This document shows, one piece after another, positions 34,924-42,928 of a stretch of 64,000 nt of DNA. Numbering within the stretch: position 1 is the first letter of the stretch; each line of letters starts with the position of its first letter. The position numbers and the translations under genes are program-made. Below the pieces are notes generated by a model. It saw nothing but the letters and a program-made list of their open reading frames with translations, was not told the DNA's origin and made no database searches. This stretch comes from Candidatus Saccharibacteria bacterium UBA2952 (lineage in GTDB: Bacteria > Patescibacteriota > Saccharimonadia > Saccharimonadales > Saccharimonadaceae), in the NCBI GenBank assembly GCA_002348605.1, contig DEBQ01000006.1:173566-237565 (forward strand), written 5' to 3'.

Positions 34924-35385
34924 CTAGGAGCTTTTTTGGGCGATGATAATTCGGCGGTCTCGACCCTCCCCTTCACTAAAGGTCTCGATATCATCGTACT
35001 CGGCGGCAACCTGGTGGACGACACGGCGGTCGGCAGCGTTGAGGTTAGCGACGTGGCTATCACCTGTCTTTCGGACCTGCTCAATCCATTCTTTCGCCTG
35101 CCCTGCTACTTTGTCGGCACGCTGCTTCTTGTAGTCGGCGACATCGATATTAACACGCACTAGAGCAGCGTTCTGGTTGCGGAGGGTTGTTGACACGACA
35201 TACTGCAAACTACGCAGCGTCTCAGCGCTACGGCCGATCAGTATACTATTGCTTTCGGTCGACGGCACACTCAGTTCAATCACATCGCCTTCGACACTAG
35301 CCTCAATATCAACATTAACACCAAAGAAGCTTAGAAGGTCTTCGAGGTATTTTTTGGCGTACGCTAGGCTGTCTTCGTGATTCAT
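34924..35385 (-). CDS. khpB: KH and R3H domain RNA-binding protein (Jag/KhpB)
   Basis: The 153 residues contain a KH domain (about 20-75) with the RNA-binding loop IGRSA. An R3H domain (about 85-150) with RRVVH and the closing RDRRIIIAQ follows. The N-terminal Jag_N domain of Firmicutes proteins is missing. KhpB binds RNA and affects cell division and wall growth in Gram-positive bacteria. The gene is one base from yidC and part of the conserved rpmH-rnpA-yidC-jag group near the origin. Ribosome-site evidence is weak, and translation may be coupled to yidC. Confidence 0.93.
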   Translation of the reverse strand: MNHEDSLAYAKKYLEDLLSFFGVNVDIEASVEGDVIELSVPSTESNSILIGRSAETLRSLQYVVSTTLRNQNAALVRVNIDVADYKKQRADKVAGQAKEWIEQVRKTGDSHVANLNAADRRVVHQVAAEYDDIETFSEGEGRDRRIIIAQKSS

Positions 35386-35386
35386 A

Positions 35387-36355
35387 CTACTTCTTCCTTC
35401 CTGTGTCTTTGGCTACAATTCGCGTTACGGTCGTTCCACTCTTCGTGGCAGCAGATTTAGCCGGCTTCGGCGGTTTTGATGCGGATGACTTTGCTGATTT
35501 GGATGGCTTTATGTTTGCGGGTTTTGTTTCGGCGATCTGCTCCAACTCTTCCTCGTCTTGGCGCAGTAGGTACGCCTGTTGTCCGACGGCGACCAGGTTC
35601 GATACCGCATAGTAGAGCGCCAAAGCACCCGGTACCGAGATCATGACGAAGAACATAAAGATCGGCAGCACCTTCATCATGCGCTGCATGACAATGGCGT
35701 TCATTTCGCTCTGGTCTGCCTGCTTACCTTCGGCGGCGTCGGCCATGATATCTCGGATACGCCGCTTGTTTTCGGTTTTTGGCATAGTCTGACGGCTCAT
35801 GATGTACTGCGTAATACCAGCAACGACCGCTAAGATAACTAGGAAAATGTCGACGCGGCCATCAGAAAACGCCGACTTAGTGAGGTCAACTATACCAAGT
35901 AATTTTTCATTGAAGTTGTCAGGATTTGCAATCAGCTCTTTGATTGGACCAATCTGCTCTAAAAAGCCATACGTGAACTTTTCAATCTGATCACGGTGCA
36001 TGGTGAAAATCTGGATAACCTGGAACAAGGCAATGAATATTGGTAGTTGGATGAGCAAGATTCCAATTGAGCGGAATGGACTAACCCCATGCTTTTTATA
36101 CAGCTCCATCATTGCTAAGCTTTCAGCCTGGCGGTTACCTTTTGATTGCTTTTTAATACGCGCCAGTTCTGGCTGGAGTTTGCGCATTGCCTTCGACTGG
36201 TGCAGCATACTGCGTGTTAGTGGGTACAAAAGGAACCTTACGATGATCGTAAAGATAATAATGGCGACCCCAAAGTCGCCCCCGGGCACGACCGCATACA
36301 GTCCCATTAACAGGTTGAATATAGGCTGAACGACAACAAGCTCAAAAATGTTCAC
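35387..36355 (-). CDS. yidC: YidC/Oxa1 membrane protein insertase
   Basis: YidC places proteins into the cytoplasmic membrane, alone or with SecYEG. The 322 residues have the monoderm form, without a large periplasmic domain. The conserved Arg lies in the second helix region (TIIVRFLLYPLTR); FRSIGILLIQLPIFIALFQ is the third conserved region; five hydrophobic segments are expected. The Lys/Ala/Ser/Pro-rich tail (about 275-322) is basic and could touch ribosomes. No lipoprotein Cys is seen at the N-terminus. A TATACT box at 36404-36409 lies about 48 bases upstream, followed by a leader with AAGGG. Confidence 0.95.
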   Translation of the reverse strand: MNIFELVVVQPIFNLLMGLYAVVPGGDFGVAIIIFTIIVRFLLYPLTRSMLHQSKAMRKLQPELARIKKQSKGNRQAESLAMMELYKKHGVSPFRSIGILLIQLPIFIALFQVIQIFTMHRDQIEKFTYGFLEQIGPIKELIANPDNFNEKLLGIVDLTKSAFSDGRVDIFLVILAVVAGITQYIMSRQTMPKTENKRRIRDIMADAAEGKQADQSEMNAIVMQRMMKVLPIFMFFVMISVPGALALYYAVSNLVAVGQQAYLLRQDEEELEQIAETKPANIKPSKSAKSSASKPPKPAKSAATKSGTTVTRIVAKDTGRKK

Positions 36356-36403
36356 TAAACGCCCTTCGCAAGTAGCATGTAAATTAGGTGGTTATTATTA
36401 TGT

Positions 36404-36409
36404 AGTATA
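36404..36409 (-). promoter_or_regulatory. -10 box before yidC
   Basis: TATACT on the minus strand, in the gap between rnpA and yidC, could start a yidC-jag transcript with a leader of about 40 bases. Confidence 0.4.
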
Positions 36410-36414
36410 GCAGT

Positions 36415-36771
36415 TTATGCCGACTGGTTGTAGAGGCCGGCTTGATTGAATGCCTGACTTACAGCCGACACCAAGTCATTCGACGAAGCTGTCAGCACCT
36501 CGGCTGATACAACAATAAACACGATGTCCGACTGTTTACGAACCTTCGGAAGTTCCAGGCGAATAGCTTCGTATAGCCTGCGGCGCATACGGTTTCGCTT
36601 AACGGCCGACTTAACGATTTTCTTACTAACGACAACAGCAACGCGTGGAGTCCGCCGGCGGGGGTTGGTTGAATATTTGCACACGAAAAACCGCGACCGG
36701 ACAATACTGCCGTTCGCGTGAACGAAGCGCAAACTCCCATGTCCATGAAACCGATTACGTGATGACAACAT
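36415..36771 (-). CDS. rnpA: ribonuclease P protein component
   Basis: RnpA binds the RNase P RNA and helps it remove 5' leaders from tRNA precursors. The 118 residues have the expected length. The RNR signature lies in KSAVKRNRMRRRLYEAIR (about 70-87), and GSIVRSRFFVCKY near the N-terminus forms the beta-sheet cleft. The gene follows rpmH, but a strong hairpin terminator stands between them. A separate TATACT box seven bases before the ATG gives rnpA its own leaderless-type promoter. Confidence 0.96.
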   Translation of the reverse strand: MLSSRNRFHGHGSLRFVHANGSIVRSRFFVCKYSTNPRRRTPRVAVVVSKKIVKSAVKRNRMRRRLYEAIRLELPKVRKQSDIVFIVVSAEVLTASSNDLVSAVSQAFNQAGLYNQSA

Positions 36772-36778
36772 TGCTTTT

Positions 36779-36784
36779 AGTATA
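36779..36784 (-). promoter_or_regulatory. leaderless-type -10 box for rnpA
   Basis: TATACT on the minus strand ends seven bases before the rnpA ATG. It starts right after the terminator that follows rpmH. Confidence 0.55.
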
Positions 36785-36785
36785 T

Positions 36786-36829
36786 AAAAACTCCCGGCTG
36801 ACTCCTATAAGTCCAGTCCGGGAGTTTTT
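36786..36829. terminator. bidirectional hairpin terminator between rpmH and rnpA
   Basis: A 12-base perfect stem (AAAAACTCCCGG with CCGGGAGTTTTT) has a loop of 20 bases that can pair further (CTG-ACT with AGT-CAG). T runs flank both sides. On the minus strand it would stop transcription from rpmH before rnpA. Confidence 0.85.
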
Positions 36830-36841
36830 ATGTGACCTACC

Positions 36842-36979
36842 TTAGATGGCAAGTCGAGCGCGGCCCTTTGCGCGGCGGCGCTTCAGTACGGCGCGACCCG
36901 CTTTGGTTGCGACGCGCGCGCGGAAGCCGTGTGTGCGGGCGCGGTGACGGGTGTGTGGTTGGTGAGTTCGTTTTGGCAT
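36842..36979 (-). CDS. rpmH: 50S ribosomal protein L34
   Basis: A 45-residue open reading frame, MPKRTHQPHTRHRARTHGFR onward and ending GRARLAI, is L34 by its motifs PKRT-QP, RTHGFRAR, and the basic RRRAKGR. L34 is a small basic protein of the large ribosomal subunit. The stop TAA is at 36842-36844. It is the first gene of the minus-strand origin group and is divergent from dnaA across the origin region. Its own ribosome site was not obvious in the sequence just upstream (ATTGACCACTGAT before ATG). Confidence 0.96.
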   Translation of the reverse strand: MPKRTHQPHTRHRARTHGFRARVATKAGRAVLKRRRAKGRARLAI

Positions 36980-37256
36980 ATCAGTGGTCAATTGTATCCT
37001 ATTCCCCTACTTTTCTCAAGAGGTAATGGTTGTATTTGTAAATGGATTATTGTGTCGTTAAATTTTTTATCCACATTTTGCTAAGGTTTATCCACACTAT
37101 TACAGATGTGATCTCTTATTGTGGAAAACTATTGAGGTGTCGGATGTGCCGCCACGAAACCACTTCTCGCTCCAATCCTTTATTGTGGAAAACTTTTTTG
37201 TTGGCTACAATAAAGGTATTACGTAAACGGCAGGAACTGTCGGCGGGAGGAATACC
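36980..37256. other. oriC: putative replication origin, first part (rpmH-dnaA gap)
   Basis: This 277-base gap contains four DnaA-box-like 9-mers: TTATCCACA at 37067-37075 and 37088-37096, and TGTGGAAAA (the reverse of TTTTCCACA) at 37120-37128 and 37184-37192. The surroundings are AT-rich. The first two match the consensus exactly and lie 21 bases apart on one strand; the other two lie on the opposite strand. The position upstream of dnaA is classic for oriC. It may also hold the dnaA promoter and autoregulatory sites. Confidence 0.8.
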
Positions 37257-38609
37257 TTGAGTCATTCGTTATGGCAAAGTGTGCTTGGTGAGATCGAAGT
37301 TTCGGTTTCGCATGCCACCTACATGACATGGTTCAAGAATACCGAGCTACTCGAGACTACCGACGAATCGGTGACGATTGCAGTGCCGAATATCTTCGCG
37401 CAGCGTCAATTCGAGGTTAAATTCAACGACCAAATTAAAGAAATCCTTGAGAAGAACGGTGTCAAACCAAACACTATAAGCTACGTCGTTAAAACAAATA
37501 AAAGCAAACCCGTCACTTCGCGCGAAACGACCCGAACCGAAAACAAGGCAGCCGACCGGTTGGTTGCCCCCCTTCCTAAAAAGCAGGCGGCCACAAACGG
37601 CCTAAACCCACGCTATACATTCGCGAATTTTATTGTCGGTTCAAGTAATGACCTAGCGTATAGCGCCTGTCAGGCTGTAGCTAAAAATCCAGGCACTAAA
37701 TATAACCCGTTGTTTTTATACGGCGGCGTCGGTTTAGGTAAGACACACCTTATTCAGGCGGTAGGTAACGAAATTACCGCAAAATCTCCCGAAACCGCAG
37801 TACTTTACATTAGTTCCGAAACGTTTGTGAACGACTTTTTGGAAAGTATTCGGTTTAAGAAAAAAGGGTTTGCCGACAAATACCGCAATATCGATGTGTT
37901 AATTGTGGACGACATGCAGTTTATTGCCGGCAAGGAGAAAACTCAGGAAGAATTCTTTCACACCTTCAACGCCCTTCACCAGGCGAATAAACAAATTATT
38001 ATCAGTAGCGATAAGCCACCACGCAACATCCCAACCCTAACTGAACGTCTACGAAGTCGGTTCGAGTGGGGTATGAGTATTGACATTCAAATGCCCGACT
38101 TTGAAACTCGCTGTGCCATTCTTGAAGCAAAAGCAGCTGCGTCCCATGCTGAAATCGATCGCACGACCGTTGAGTATTTAGCGAACAATGTAAAAACAAA
38201 TATCCGGGAGTTAGAGGGCGCTTTGAATCAACTACTCGCTTATTCTGAAATGCGTGGAATTCCTGCTGACATATCGACCGCCGAAGGGCTGATTGGGAAC
38301 GTTCGACGATCACGACCGCAACATCTTAGTTCGCGGCAGATTATCGACAAAACCGCTCGGCACTTCCAACTCACGACAGCCGAAATCTGCAGTGCAAAAC
38401 GAGACAAACATATCGTGACTCCACGCCAAATAGCGATGTACTTACTTCGAAGCGAGCTTCATCTAAGCTTCCCTAAGATTGCGGCAGAACTAGGACGAAA
38501 AGACCATACGACCGCAATTCACTCTGTTGAGAAGATTGAAAAAGCCATAAAACTTGATTTCATGATTCGCGAACAAGTTGCCGAACTTCGGGAGAAGTTA
38601 TATGCCTAG
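37257..38609 (+). CDS. dnaA: chromosomal replication initiator protein DnaA
   Basis: DnaA binds the origin, opens DNA and loads the helicase. The 450 residues have the full domain set: domain I (1-75), a short linker, and an AAA+ ATPase with Walker A GGVGLGKT (156-163), Walker B LIVDD (215-219) and sensor-1 ISSD (249-252). The C-terminal DNA-binding domain contains the signature KRDKHIVTPRQIAMYL and LGRKDHTTAIHSV (413-425). The start is TTG, chosen because GGGAGG lies six bases before it and because MSHSLWQSVL is a normal DnaA beginning. The weak start codon may limit DnaA supply. Confidence 0.98.
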   Translation: MSHSLWQSVLGEIEVSVSHATYMTWFKNTELLETTDESVTIAVPNIFAQRQFEVKFNDQIKEILEKNGVKPNTISYVVKTNKSKPVTSRETTRTENKAADRLVAPLPKKQAATNGLNPRYTFANFIVGSSNDLAYSACQAVAKNPGTKYNPLFLYGGVGLGKTHLIQAVGNEITAKSPETAVLYISSETFVNDFLESIRFKKKGFADKYRNIDVLIVDDMQFIAGKEKTQEEFFHTFNALHQANKQIIISSDKPPRNIPTLTERLRSRFEWGMSIDIQMPDFETRCAILEAKAAASHAEIDRTTVEYLANNVKTNIRELEGALNQLLAYSEMRGIPADISTAEGLIGNVRRSRPQHLSSRQIIDKTARHFQLTTAEICSAKRDKHIVTPRQIAMYLLRSELHLSFPKIAAELGRKDHTTAIHSVEKIEKAIKLDFMIREQVAELREKLYA

Positions 38610-38875
38610 TCAAAATTCTTGGGGAAAACATGGGGACGAGTTGTTGAATACAGCTGGTATTACTTGTAAACAATCGTACACAGGTGTGGGTTTTGGTTAT
38701 TCAAACACAAAAGAAGTTAGTGGAAAGATTAATTTTTCCAACTATTTGTCCGACTTTTTTCCAAAGTTTTCTACACACAATAAAACATTTGTTTTTCATC
38801 TGTTATGTATTGTGTTTTCCCCACTTTCCACACCCCTTATTATTAACGAAACGAACTGAAAGGAATTAAATAACA
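38610..38875. other. putative origin region, second part (dnaA-dnaN gap)
   Basis: These 266 bases between dnaA and dnaN are very T-rich in the second half. They contain weaker DnaA-box-like 9-mers: TTTTCTACA (38767-38775), TTTTCCCCA (38815-38823) and CTTTCCACA (38824-38832). Many bacteria have the unwinding element on this side, as in the bipartite Bacillus origin. AAAGGA before the dnaN start marks the end of the region. I saw no terminator or RNA gene. Confidence 0.55.
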
Positions 38876-39979
38876 ATGGAAGTAACAGTCACCCAAGAAA
38901 ATCTCAGCTTCGCACTTAATAATACAAGTAGGATTGCAAGCAGTAAGGCAGGGCTCCCTATTTTAAGTAACATCCTCCTTCGTACCGACAGTTCGCGTCT
39001 CCTCATTGCAGCCACAAACCTTGAAGTCGCTTCATCGCACCGAATCGGCGCAAAGGTTATTAAGCCTGGCTCAATTACAATTCCAGCAAAACTACTCAGT
39101 GATTTCGTACAAAACCTTCCAAAAGAACAAATTACTCTAACTGTCGCAAATAACAAACTACATATTTCGGCTAAAAATTCATCATCAACCATTAACGGCG
39201 TCGCGGACGATGAATTCCCCGAACTGCCCGTTATAGACGACAAAAAAGCAGTCAGCTACAATCTTTCGTCCGAAGATTTTAAACATTCAGTTTCACAAAC
39301 AGTCATAGCGGCTAGTAATGACTCAACTCGCCCAATCCTTACCGGCGTGTATTGGCATTCGTTCGAGAAAAACCTTTACCTTGCGGCAACAGACGGATAC
39401 CGCCTAACGGAACGCCGTATCGTCGCAACTAAAAGTGACGTCGAAGCGGTCATTCCAACCTCGACACTCCAAGAAGTACTGCGAACCCTTCGCGACGACA
39501 TTAATGAAATCGAAGTATTGTTTGATGAAACACAGGTAACATTCCGGTTGGCGGAAGTTGAAATAACAAGCCGGCTCATTGACGGCAACTTCCCTGACTA
39601 CCGACAACTTATTCCTTCGTCAACCGAAAGCTCATTTACCGTCAATCGTTCTGAATTAATGAGGATCATTAAGATCGCCGGATTGTTTGCTCGGGAATCG
39701 GGTGGCGGTATTACACTCAACCTCGATGTGGACGCGTCGCGTCTTACGGTTCACTCTATTGCGTCTGAAGTCGGTGAAAACTCATCAGAACTAGAAGTAA
39801 AAACCAACGGGCAATCAGGAAGTGTAAGCTTGAATTCTCGTTACCTGACCGACGCCTTAAATGCCGTGACGTCAGATGAGGTGTCGTTCGGGTTCTCTGG
39901 AAAGTTAGCGCCATGTGTACTGACTGAATCCATTAAAGAGCCGAACTATAAGCATATCATTATGCCACTTAAGAGCTAA
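38876..39979 (+). CDS. dnaN: DNA polymerase III beta sliding clamp
   Basis: DnaN forms the ring that keeps the replicative polymerase on DNA. The 367 residues show three clamp domains of about 120 residues. Early GLPILSNILLRT, then the characteristic ATDGYRLTERR in domain 2, and the C-terminal ending PNYKHIIMPLKS (usual LPMR(L/M) end replaced here by IMPLKS) are recognisable. AAAGGA stands upstream of the ATG. The gene follows dnaA after the AT-rich gap, the standard order. Its stop overlaps the convergent hypothetical gene by four bases. Confidence 0.97.
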   Translation: MEVTVTQENLSFALNNTSRIASSKAGLPILSNILLRTDSSRLLIAATNLEVASSHRIGAKVIKPGSITIPAKLLSDFVQNLPKEQITLTVANNKLHISAKNSSSTINGVADDEFPELPVIDDKKAVSYNLSSEDFKHSVSQTVIAASNDSTRPILTGVYWHSFEKNLYLAATDGYRLTERRIVATKSDVEAVIPTSTLQEVLRTLRDDINEIEVLFDETQVTFRLAEVEITSRLIDGNFPDYRQLIPSSTESSFTVNRSELMRIIKIAGLFARESGGGITLNLDVDASRLTVHSIASEVGENSSELEVKTNGQSGSVSLNSRYLTDALNAVTSDEVSFGFSGKLAPCVLTESIKEPNYKHIIMPLKS

Positions 39980-40710
39980 TGAGTGTCAGTGTCGGTATAC
40001 TTCTCATATAAGTACGGATTATCATAAATAATCGTATACTTTTCGGGGTTACCACCGTTTTCCTTAATCTTCTCTAGTACTTCTCGTCGATACTTCTCGG
40101 CAGTCTCGTTACTGACGCGCGTAACAACACCTCCATGATCATAATCAGGAATCTCCTCGAAAAACTTTATATTCAATATAGCCGTTCGACTACTCGTGTC
40201 GACAGTAGCGTCAATTTGCCATCGTTCATTAAAAATCGGAAAGGCACTTCTTGAGATGAAGAGGTCATCAACCTGGCCACTATTACTTTTGTTGACCTGG
40301 TTGCGCCGCTCTTCATCTGAGAGCCTATTGAAATCTATATATTTTGGTATAAACGATCGCTCGATCGTACGAATATTCAAACCAAACCACTCCGATTGAA
40401 TTCCCTTCATAACAACGGAATACTTAGACCCACTTTCTAAAGTTTTATTTAGTGGTATAACAACATCTCTCTCTTTAATAGAGGGTTCGACCGGAATATC
40501 ATTAACCGATACGAGTTTGATCGACTTTACTGGCTGTGAGAAGTGATACCGGATTTCGGTTGACGAATCAGCTACAGCATCAAGCGACGGCGTGGTGCTT
40601 TTGAGCCTAAACACTAAATTGTCATAACAGACATACAGGACGATTATCGCTAGTAGCAACAAACCTGCCCTGATGATATATTTTCGTAGGTCGTACCTTT
40701 GTGTTTCCAT
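39976..40710 (-). CDS. single-pass membrane protein of unknown function
   Basis: I do not recognise the family. The 244 residues have one N-terminal membrane helix (about 12-30) after RKYIIRA and a long extracytoplasmic part. The first portion (about 40-115) has the alternating pattern of a bacterial Ig-like domain (TEIRYHFSQPVKSIKLVSVN, VIPLNKTLESGSKYSV). The second part is mixed, with RYRREVLEKI-like helix and Tyr-rich end. Its start overlaps the stop of the secreted triple hydrolase (TAATG), so it is the last gene of the T4SS operon as read on the minus strand. It may be an anchor or partner of that hydrolase. Confidence 0.72.
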   Translation of the reverse strand: METQRYDLRKYIIRAGLLLLAIIVLYVCYDNLVFRLKSTTPSLDAVADSSTEIRYHFSQPVKSIKLVSVNDIPVEPSIKERDVVIPLNKTLESGSKYSVVMKGIQSEWFGLNIRTIERSFIPKYIDFNRLSDEERRNQVNKSNSGQVDDLFISRSAFPIFNERWQIDATVDTSSRTAILNIKFFEEIPDYDHGGVVTRVSNETAEKYRREVLEKIKENGGNPEKYTIIYDNPYLYEKYTDTDTH

Positions 40711-42905
40711 TACTTTAAGCTCCCAAACCCTTCGATTGATGAACTGCCAACCTTATATGAGCCGCGGCCGACCCCATTTCCATTCCCCGTGTTGTCTGTC
40801 GCGGTGTTTCCAGAAATGGTGAAGATCGTATCACCCTCCACCTTTTCTACGATTCCAGTGTGGCTGATTCCCATCGTGTAGACGTCACCAGGTTTCGGCT
40901 TAACACCAGGGCCGTTATCGGTCCAGGTCCCATTCGCCTTAAACCAGCTCCGTACCCCGTCAACGCTCGCGATTCGCCAACCGCCAGATAAGCCGCCAGT
41001 GAACGGTGAACCAGCCTGGTTATATACCCAACTGACGAAATCGGCGCACCAATATTCAAGGGTACTGTCGGTGTACTTATCTACCTCTTTACCGCAACTT
41101 CCATCCCTACTCGGGTTGCCTGCATCACACCCTAACGGGTCTTCTTTGACACCTTTATTTAATTCAGCCTGCGCAATGGAGACGATATCACCACCACCAC
41201 TCGTACTAACACATCCCCCTCCTGGCTGAGCGGGGGTGTCGGGTGATGTCGGCGGTGCGGCGCCATTCCCATATAGCCCGAATATCTCATTCGCTAACTG
41301 TACTCGCCCCTTTTGTGCTGATTCGCTCTGGTCTTTCGGACGTTCGAACTTCGTCATAAAACTTCGGGCGGATCCGTCGATTGTCGTCTGTCTTTTTAAA
41401 TCATCTCCGGCGGCCTTCTCGCTAATTTTACCGCCCGTTCCAGTTCCTTCAAGCTGTTCCCATAGGAACTGAAGCTGATGGTCGAGGGTATCAATTTGCG
41501 CATATGTCTTTCCGGCGTCCAAAGATGGATTGATCATTTTCGAGGGCGGCGTCCATTGGACGATACCCCACCCTGACGAACTGTTTCTGACGGCTTTTGA
41601 GGAGGTCTTTACGCTGGCATCAGTGCCTTGTTTGCGCATCGGGAGGACGCCGGATTCGGCCTTCATATTACCGACGATACCAGCAGTCTGTTGAGCAGAG
41701 TAACCTTTGCCAACGAAGAAATTAAACGCCTTCTCTGCTTCGGTTGAACCCGTCAGTGACGAAATGGACCCAGTCGTGCAAACACAGCTACTTGAACTTG
41801 TATTATTAGTCGCCGCAGCCGCCGCGTCACCAGTGCCGGTCTGTTGGGAGTTGGAAGGTCCATTGCCTCCATTTACCACAGGCCAGCCCTGGGCATCGTA
41901 CGTCAGCCTATCTACGTTTAGAGAACGAACCTGCCGCTCCCCGTTGTAGTAACCGTGATACACGATCCAGTCAGTGTTGGTACTATCAGTAATAATCGAA
42001 TGATGACCTGGGTTGAGGATTGGTGATTTACCTTCGAGAATGGGGCGCATACTGTTGTTTGGGGTGTAATTGCCATTCACGGTTCTAGACCTCGCGACGA
42101 GTACGCGGTAAGCCGGAGCGCCATCCTTAATATCGTAGTGACCCTGGGAATAGGTTAAGTAATACCAGCCATTCCGCTTGATAACCCAAGACCCTTCAAT
42201 GGTGGCGCTGCTTCCAACACCACCACGCGTCAGTAATTGCTTCGACGACCCTGTAGGCTTGAGTGTATTGCCGTCGAACGTCAATTTAATGACGTTAATT
42301 GCGCCACCACCCCAGAACATCCAAGGCGTCCCATCATCATCGACGAATATATGAGAGTCGATACTGTACGCGTATGGTAGATTTAACTTCCCTTTAAACA
42401 CAAACGGTCCACCGGCGGAGTTTCCGACTGCGTAAGCGATTTTTGGGTTTCCGCCACCAGGAATCTCCGGCGTACCAGTAGGGATGGTGTACGTAAGGAC
42501 ATACTTGTTGCCGATTTTAACTACGTCAGGTGCCCACTTGGCGCCACCGGCTTCGTTTGGCGCGCCATTCAGCCTCCAGTTGCTATCGACGCGCTTCCAG
42601 TGGGCCATATCGTTCGATTCAAGTAATACTCCCCCGGTCGCGTAAACATAAAACATGCCGTCGCCGCCGCTGACAATAGCAGGGTCTGGCGCGCTTTCCT
42701 TATATACAGGGTTACTAAACGCACTAACCGAGCCTGTGCCACCCAACTCTCCTGTGCCACATGTCTCTTTGGTGTTGTAGTAGAAGATATTATTCGATAT
42801 GGCGAACTGTTCATCGAACTCTTCTTGGTCATCTACCGCGCCAACATTAACAGATGAGAAAACAATGACTAATGCGCTTAAAATCGGAATGAACCTTTTT
42901 CGCAT
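40710..42905 (-). CDS. secreted triple hydrolase: GH43 + lysozyme-like + CHAP
   Basis: I chose the ATG at 42905 (MRKRFIPILS), preceded by GGGGAC, because it begins a clean signal peptide; an upstream in-frame start would overlap the 1540-residue gene. In that numbering residues 62-337 are a GH43 five-bladed propeller with base Asp74 (APDPAIV), Asp183 (SIDSHIF) and acid Glu237 (ATIEGSW). Residues 385-547 look like a phage-tail lysozyme domain with Glu417 (MKAESG). Residues 572-731 are a CHAP amidase/endopeptidase with Cys620 (WCADFVSW) and His682 (SHTGIV). Together these could cut arabinan-type side chains, glycan strands and peptide stems. It is directly downstream of the EEP/M23 giant. Confidence 0.85.
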   Translation of the reverse strand: MRKRFIPILSALVIVFSSVNVGAVDDQEEFDEQFAISNNIFYYNTKETCGTGELGGTGSVSAFSNPVYKESAPDPAIVSGGDGMFYVYATGGVLLESNDMAHWKRVDSNWRLNGAPNEAGGAKWAPDVVKIGNKYVLTYTIPTGTPEIPGGGNPKIAYAVGNSAGGPFVFKGKLNLPYAYSIDSHIFVDDDGTPWMFWGGGAINVIKLTFDGNTLKPTGSSKQLLTRGGVGSSATIEGSWVIKRNGWYYLTYSQGHYDIKDGAPAYRVLVARSRTVNGNYTPNNSMRPILEGKSPILNPGHHSIITDSTNTDWIVYHGYYNGERQVRSLNVDRLTYDAQGWPVVNGGNGPSNSQQTGTGDAAAAATNNTSSSSCVCTTGSISSLTGSTEAEKAFNFFVGKGYSAQQTAGIVGNMKAESGVLPMRKQGTDASVKTSSKAVRNSSSGWGIVQWTPPSKMINPSLDAGKTYAQIDTLDHQLQFLWEQLEGTGTGGKISEKAAGDDLKRQTTIDGSARSFMTKFERPKDQSESAQKGRVQLANEIFGLYGNGAAPPTSPDTPAQPGGGCVSTSGGGDIVSIAQAELNKGVKEDPLGCDAGNPSRDGSCGKEVDKYTDSTLEYWCADFVSWVYNQAGSPFTGGLSGGWRIASVDGVRSWFKANGTWTDNGPGVKPKPGDVYTMGISHTGIVEKVEGDTIFTISGNTATDNTGNGNGVGRGSYKVGSSSIEGFGSLK

Positions 42906-42928
42906 AAGTCCCCATTTAGGTAACGACA

